16,551 bases of DNA from Planctomycetota bacterium (lineage in GTDB: Bacteria; Planctomycetota; SBBH01; JACQRN01): NCBI GenBank assembly GCA_016206515.1, contig JACQRN010000197.1, forward strand, positions 1-16,551, written 5' to 3'. The translations under genes were made by a program, and so were the position numbers. The notes below the pieces were generated by a model. The model was given only the letters and a program-made list of their open reading frames with translations, had not been told where the DNA came from and did no database searches. Shown here piece after piece: positions 13,238 through 16,551 of this stretch (positions are counted from its first letter, which is position 1; each line of letters opens with the position of its first letter).

Positions 13238-14578
13238 ATGATCCAGACGGAAGCGCTCCCCATCCAGGCCGACCCCGAGGCGGTTTTTGCGACGCTTCTG
13301 GGTGAGCCGGACCCCTTCTGGCTCGATTCGGCCACGGGGGGAGGGTGGTCGTACATAGGGGCATCCCCGTCGGCGGTCTTCCGGGCGGCTCCGGGGGAGT
13401 CCGGGGCGCTGGCGCGGTTCGAGGGGTGGCTCGCCGGGCGCCCGGTGGTCCCGCGCGGGGAGGTCCCGTTCCGGGGCGGGGCGGTGGGGTTCCTCTCCTA
13501 CGACCTGAAGAACGACATCGAGAGGCTGCCGAGCCGCGCGAAGGACGACCTTGGACACCCCGCGATCCGGTTCGGGTGGTACGACGTCGTGGCGGCGTTC
13601 GACGCCTCCACCGGGCGGTGGACGCTCTGCTGGGATGAGGACGTCGCCGGGGCGGCCGAGCGCGCCGCTCGGTGGGCCCGGCGGTGGGCCCGCGCCGCTC
13701 CGCTCCCGCCGCCCGCGCAGGCTCCTCCCGTCGCTGGCGGGGAACTGTCCTGCACCTTCTCGCGCGCGGCGTACGAGGATGCGGTCCGGCGCGCGAAGCA
13801 TGCGATCGTCGACGGGGAGGTGTACCAGCTGAACCTCTCGCGCCGCATCTCGCTCCCTTGGGAAGAAGGGAGCTGGGACCTGTACCGCCGCCTGCGGAGG
13901 TCGAACGCGGCGCCGTACGCCGCGTACCTGCCGTGGGGCGACCCGGACGTTCTGTCGAGCAGTCCGGAGTTGTTCCTCGAAGTGGACGGCCGGGCCGTCC
14001 GGACACGTCCGATCAAGGGGACCGCCCCGCGCGGGGCGGACGTGGAGGGGGACACTCGGGCGCGCCGTCTACTGGAGTCCTCCGAAAAAGAGGCCGCCGA
14101 ACTGACGATGATCGTGGACCTGGAGAGGAACGACCTTGGCCGGGTCTGTCGCCCCGGGAGCGTCCGGGCGACATCGCTCGGCACGACCGAAACGTACGCG
14201 ACCGTGCACCACCGCGTGGCGACCGTCGAGGGGACGTTGCTCGACGGGGTGGGGACGGGAGCACTCCTGCGCGCGACGTTCCCTGGGGGGTCGATCACGG
14301 GCGCCCCCAAGATCCGCGCCATGGAGCTGATCGACGCGATCGAACCGACCGCGCGCGGCGTCTACACGGGGGCGATCGGATGGATCGGGCGGGACGGAAG
14401 GGGTGCGCTCAACATCGCCATCCGGACCCCGACCGTATCGCGCGGCACCCTCTCCTTCCAGGTCGGGGGCGGGATCGTCGCCGACTCGGACAGCGCACGC
14501 GAGTACGAGGAAACGGGGCATAAGGCGGCCGGGATGCTGCGCGCGCTTGGGGTGCCGCCGGAATACAGCGTAGAATAG
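13238..14578 (+). CDS. pabB: Aminodeoxychorismate synthase component I
   Basis: PabB converts chorismate plus ammonia to 4-amino-4-deoxychorismate for folate synthesis; the ammonia normally comes from the PabA glutaminase. The 446-residue protein has an N-terminal Anth_synt_I_N-like region with 'GGAVGFLSYDLKNDIE' and a C-terminal chorismate-binding domain. Diagnostic is 'RPIKGTAPRG' with Lys260: PabB has PIKGT, where anthranilate synthase TrpE has PIAGT. Further signatures are 'DGEVYQLNLSRR', 'ELTMIVDLERNDLGRVC' and 'FPGGSITGAPKIRAMELID'. The end is 'VGGGIVADSDSAREYEET', as usual for the family. ATG 13238 has AGGAG 12 nt upstream. PabA and PabC are not adjacent. rpoN follows after 4 bp, suggesting co-transcription. 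A TATTGT at about 13201 could be a -10 element, but no good -35 is seen. Confidence 0.94.
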   Translation: MIQTEALPIQADPEAVFATLLGEPDPFWLDSATGGGWSYIGASPSAVFRAAPGESGALARFEGWLAGRPVVPRGEVPFRGGAVGFLSYDLKNDIERLPSRAKDDLGHPAIRFGWYDVVAAFDASTGRWTLCWDEDVAGAAERAARWARRWARAAPLPPPAQAPPVAGGELSCTFSRAAYEDAVRRAKHAIVDGEVYQLNLSRRISLPWEEGSWDLYRRLRRSNAAPYAAYLPWGDPDVLSSSPELFLEVDGRAVRTRPIKGTAPRGADVEGDTRARRLLESSEKEAAELTMIVDLERNDLGRVCRPGSVRATSLGTTETYATVHHRVATVEGTLLDGVGTGALLRATFPGGSITGAPKIRAMELIDAIEPTARGVYTGAIGWIGRDGRGALNIAIRTPTVSRGTLSFQVGGGIVADSDSAREYEETGHKAAGMLRALGVPPEYSVE

Positions 14579-14582
14579 GTTC

Positions 14583-15998
14583 ATGAGGATGGAGACGTCC
14601 CTGCAGGCGCGGATGCTGCAGGAGATGCGGCTCGCGCCGCAGATGATCCAGTCGATGGAGATCCTGCAGATGCCCCTGCTGGAGCTCCAGAAGCGCGTCG
14701 CGCAGGAGCTCGAGGAGAACCCGGTCCTGGAGGTGAAGAGCTTCGAAACCGACGAGGCGGGCAAGGCGGCCGTGGAGAAGGAAAAGGCGGCCGAGGACTT
14801 CGCGAAGCTGGAGGAATGGAGCGGGAACGTCCTGGAGCACATGCGCCAGGTGGGGGGGCGCCGCGCCGCGCCGGAGGATCGTGACGCGAAGCAGGAGATG
14901 CTGGAGAACGCCCCGTCGGACGCATCGACCCTGCAGGACGTCCTCGTGGAGCAGATGAACCTCCTGTCGCTGACGGAGCGTCAGAAGGCGATCGGGCTCG
15001 AAATCGTCTACAACCTCGACGAGGGCGGGTACCTGCGCTTCCCCCTCGATCGGATCGCCGAGGCGATGGAGCCGCCCGCGCCCGTCGAGGAGGTCGAGCA
15101 GGTGCTGCGCCGCATCCAGCGTTTCGATCCGCCGGGGGTCGCCTCGCGCGACCTGCGCGAGTGCCTGCTCCTGCAGCTCGACGGGAAGTTCGGCAGCGAC
15201 CGGGACCTGGTCCGCGAGCTGATCACGAACCACCTCCCCGACCTCCAGAACAACCGCTTCCCGCGCGTGGCGCAGAGGACCGGGCACGACATCGAGACGA
15301 TCAAGGGGGCGGTGGCCGAGATCGGCACCCTCCAGCCGCGCCCCGGGGCCGCGTTCGGCGCGCGGGCGTCGCGCTACATCCTCCCGGATGTCGTCGTCGC
15401 GGAGGTCGATGGGCAGTACGAGATCCGCCTGGAGAACAGCGTCATCCCGCAGGTCTTCATCTCCCCCGTCTACCAGAAGCAGCTGGAGGCCGCGCGGGAG
15501 AAGCCGGAGCTCCTGGCGTACCTGCGCAAGAAGATGGAGGCGGCGAAGTGGATGATCGACGCGATCCACCAGAGGCAGGACACGCTCTCGCGGATCGCGC
15601 ATACCTTGTTCGATTTCCAGAAGGATTTCCTCGAGAAGGGGGTCGACGGTCTCGTCCCCCTGAAGATGCAGGAGGTCGCCGACAAGGTGCGGGTTCACGT
15701 CTCGACCGTGAGCCGCGCGATCTCCGGCAAGCACGTCCAGACCCCGCGCGGGATCTTCCCGATGAAGTTCTTCTTCAGCGGCGGGACGAAGTCCGTCGAC
15801 GGCTCCGAGGAGTCGTGGGTGCGCGTCCGCCAAGCGGTCCAGGAGATGGTCGCCAAGGAGGACAAGAAGAACCCCCTCTCCGACGGCGAGATCGAGGCGC
15901 GCCTGAAGTCCCAGGGGCTCGACATCGCCCGGCGCACCGTCACGAAGTACCGCAAGCAGCTGAAGATCCCCTCGAGTCGGCGGCGGAAGTTGTTCTGA
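14583..15998 (+). CDS. rpoN: RNA polymerase sigma-54 factor
   Basis: The 471-residue protein has all regions of sigma-54. Region I (about 6-50) is the Gln/Leu-rich activator-responsive segment 'LAPQMIQSMEILQMPLLELQ' ending in 'ELEENPVLE'. It is followed by a short acidic region II and a core-binding domain with 'RFDPPGVASRDLRECLLLQL'. A helix-turn-helix region follows at about 365-400 (VADKVRVHVSTVSRAISGK, then 'QTPRGIFPMKFFFS'). The RpoN box 'ARRTVTKYR' is at 449-457. The factor directs transcription from -24/-12 promoters with AAA+ enhancer-binding activators; none of these is in the window, and I saw no clear GGCAC-N5-TTGC promoter. ATG 14583 is 4 bp after pabB; ATG 14589 is an alternative. 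The usual lptB-rpoN-hpf-ptsN neighbourhood is absent. Confidence 0.97.
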   Translation: MRMETSLQARMLQEMRLAPQMIQSMEILQMPLLELQKRVAQELEENPVLEVKSFETDEAGKAAVEKEKAAEDFAKLEEWSGNVLEHMRQVGGRRAAPEDRDAKQEMLENAPSDASTLQDVLVEQMNLLSLTERQKAIGLEIVYNLDEGGYLRFPLDRIAEAMEPPAPVEEVEQVLRRIQRFDPPGVASRDLRECLLLQLDGKFGSDRDLVRELITNHLPDLQNNRFPRVAQRTGHDIETIKGAVAEIGTLQPRPGAAFGARASRYILPDVVVAEVDGQYEIRLENSVIPQVFISPVYQKQLEAAREKPELLAYLRKKMEAAKWMIDAIHQRQDTLSRIAHTLFDFQKDFLEKGVDGLVPLKMQEVADKVRVHVSTVSRAISGKHVQTPRGIFPMKFFFSGGTKSVDGSEESWVRVRQAVQEMVAKEDKKNPLSDGEIEARLKSQGLDIARRTVTKYRKQLKIPSSRRRKLF

Positions 15999-16053
15999 TT
16001 TGAACTGGCGTTGCCTGCGGCATCGTGATGTGGAGTGATCGGCCCGTTGCGAT

Positions 16054-16551
16054 CTACAGCGGGATGTTTCCGTGCTTCTTCGGCGGGTTCCTGTCGCGCT
16101 TGTTCGCCAGCAGCCGCAGCGCGTTGATGAGGCGTGGCCGCGTCCGGGACGCCTCGATCACGTCGTCGACGTACCCGCGCGCGGCGGCGGCGTAGGGGTT
16201 GGCGAACTTTTCGCGGTAGGCGGCGACGAGCTCCTCCTCCCTCGCCACGGGGTCCTTCGCCTCGGCGATCTCATGGCGGAAGATGATCTCGACCGCCCCC
16301 TTCGGCCCCATCACCGCGATCTCGGCGGTGGGCCAGGCGAGGTTGACGTCGCCGCGGATGTGCTTGCTGCTCATGACGTCGTAGGCGCCGCCGTACGCCT
16401 TGCGGGTGATCACCGTCAGGCGCGGGACCGTCGCCTCGCAGTAGGCGTACAGCAGCTTCGCCCCGTGCTTGATGATGGCGCCGTGCTCCTGGGCGACGCC
16501 GGGCAGGAACCCCGGCACGTCCTCGAACGTGACCAGCGGCACGTTGAACGC
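16054..16551 (-). CDS. Acyl-CoA (propionyl/methylmalonyl-type) carboxylase carboxyltransferase, C-terminal part
   Basis: The frame is open from the right edge to a stop at 16054 and gives 165 residues of the C-terminal carboxyltransferase domain; the N-terminal two thirds are outside the window. The match to PccB/MmdA-type subunits is very close: 'FNVPLVTFEDVPGFLPG', 'EHGAIIKHGAKLLYAYCEAT', 'ITRKAYGGAYDVMSSKH', 'GDVNLAWPTAEIAVMGPKGA', and a tail ending in 'NRRDRNPPKKHGNIPL'-like residues (here ANKRDRNPPKKHGNIPL). The enzyme transfers carboxyl from carboxybiotin to propionyl-CoA or related acyl-CoA, in carboxylase or decarboxylase complexes. Which of these it is cannot be told from this part. 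It is convergent with rpoN; the 55-bp gap holds only a weak 5-bp inverted repeat (GATCG/CGATC). Confidence 0.95.
   Translation of the reverse strand, partial: AFNVPLVTFEDVPGFLPGVAQEHGAIIKHGAKLLYAYCEATVPRLTVITRKAYGGAYDVMSSKHIRGDVNLAWPTAEIAVMGPKGAVEIIFRHEIAEAKDPVAREEELVAAYREKFANPYAAAARGYVDDVIEASRTRPRLINALRLLANKRDRNPPKKHGNIPL

Noticed and set aside
16034..16053. Inverted repeat GATCG/CGATC as a bidirectional terminator between rpoN and the carboxyltransferase gene
   Set aside because: A 5-bp stem with an 8-nt loop and no U-run is within chance expectation.
1..16551. CRISPR arrays, insertion sequences, phage genes, classical defence systems
   Set aside because: No regularly spaced repeats, transposase or phage motifs, or known defence domains were seen. 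Apart from the fossil and the repeats, the genes are ordinary housekeeping and signalling functions.

Overview
The window is very GC-rich chromosomal DNA with tightly packed genes, ATGA/GTGA stop-start overlaps and many GTG starts. Several traits point to an uncultured, Planctomycetota-like bacterium: a Ser/Thr kinase with a Hanks-type catalytic core, an exported HEAT-repeat protein with a GATase-like C-terminal half, an FHA protein with a C-terminal membrane anchor, and a CcsA with a long N-terminal 'GRVKPLDTLARE' extracytoplasmic domain. This placement is inference, not proven from 16 kb.

Layout. 1-2413 (minus): two exported proteins. The first runs off the left edge. The second is a HEAT-repeat/GATase-like protein interrupted by an in-frame TGA. 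2541-9681 (plus): a compact run ccsA - hemX-like - hemA - Ser/Thr kinase - hemC - M16 peptidase, joining cytochrome c maturation to the first steps of tetrapyrrole synthesis, with a protein kinase between the two heme genes. 9819-11094 (minus): a class I methyltransferase and an FHA protein. 11093-12887 (plus): tadA, a short fossil of a NodU-type carbamoyltransferase, and a FliN/CheC-like plus receiver fusion. 13087-13176 (minus): tRNA-Ser(CGA). 13238-15998 (plus): pabB and rpoN (sigma-54), 4 bp apart. 16054-16551 (minus): C-terminal part of an acyl-CoA carboxylase carboxyltransferase that leaves the right edge.

How the genes fit together. HemA makes glutamate-1-semialdehyde from glutamyl-tRNA, and HemC polymerises porphobilinogen. 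CcsA and the HemX-like membrane protein belong to system II cytochrome c assembly and heme supply, so the block couples heme production to its attachment. The embedded kinase could be a regulator or a passenger.

Most interesting signals. (1) The UGA at 1519-1517 sits inside a His/Cys-rich segment of an otherwise continuous protein. It is followed 21 nt later by a 7-bp hairpin with a GGU loop, as expected of a bacterial SECIS element, so the gene may encode a new selenoprotein; a nonsense mutation is the main alternative. (2) Two palindromes with the same architecture (outer arm, one-sided 5-nt AMGAT bulge, GCGGASCG inner stem) each overlap the stop codon of a gene in the same relative orientation. 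They look like a small repeat or 3'-end RNA element family. (3) A nine-copy heptamer repeat forms the 3' end of ccsA.
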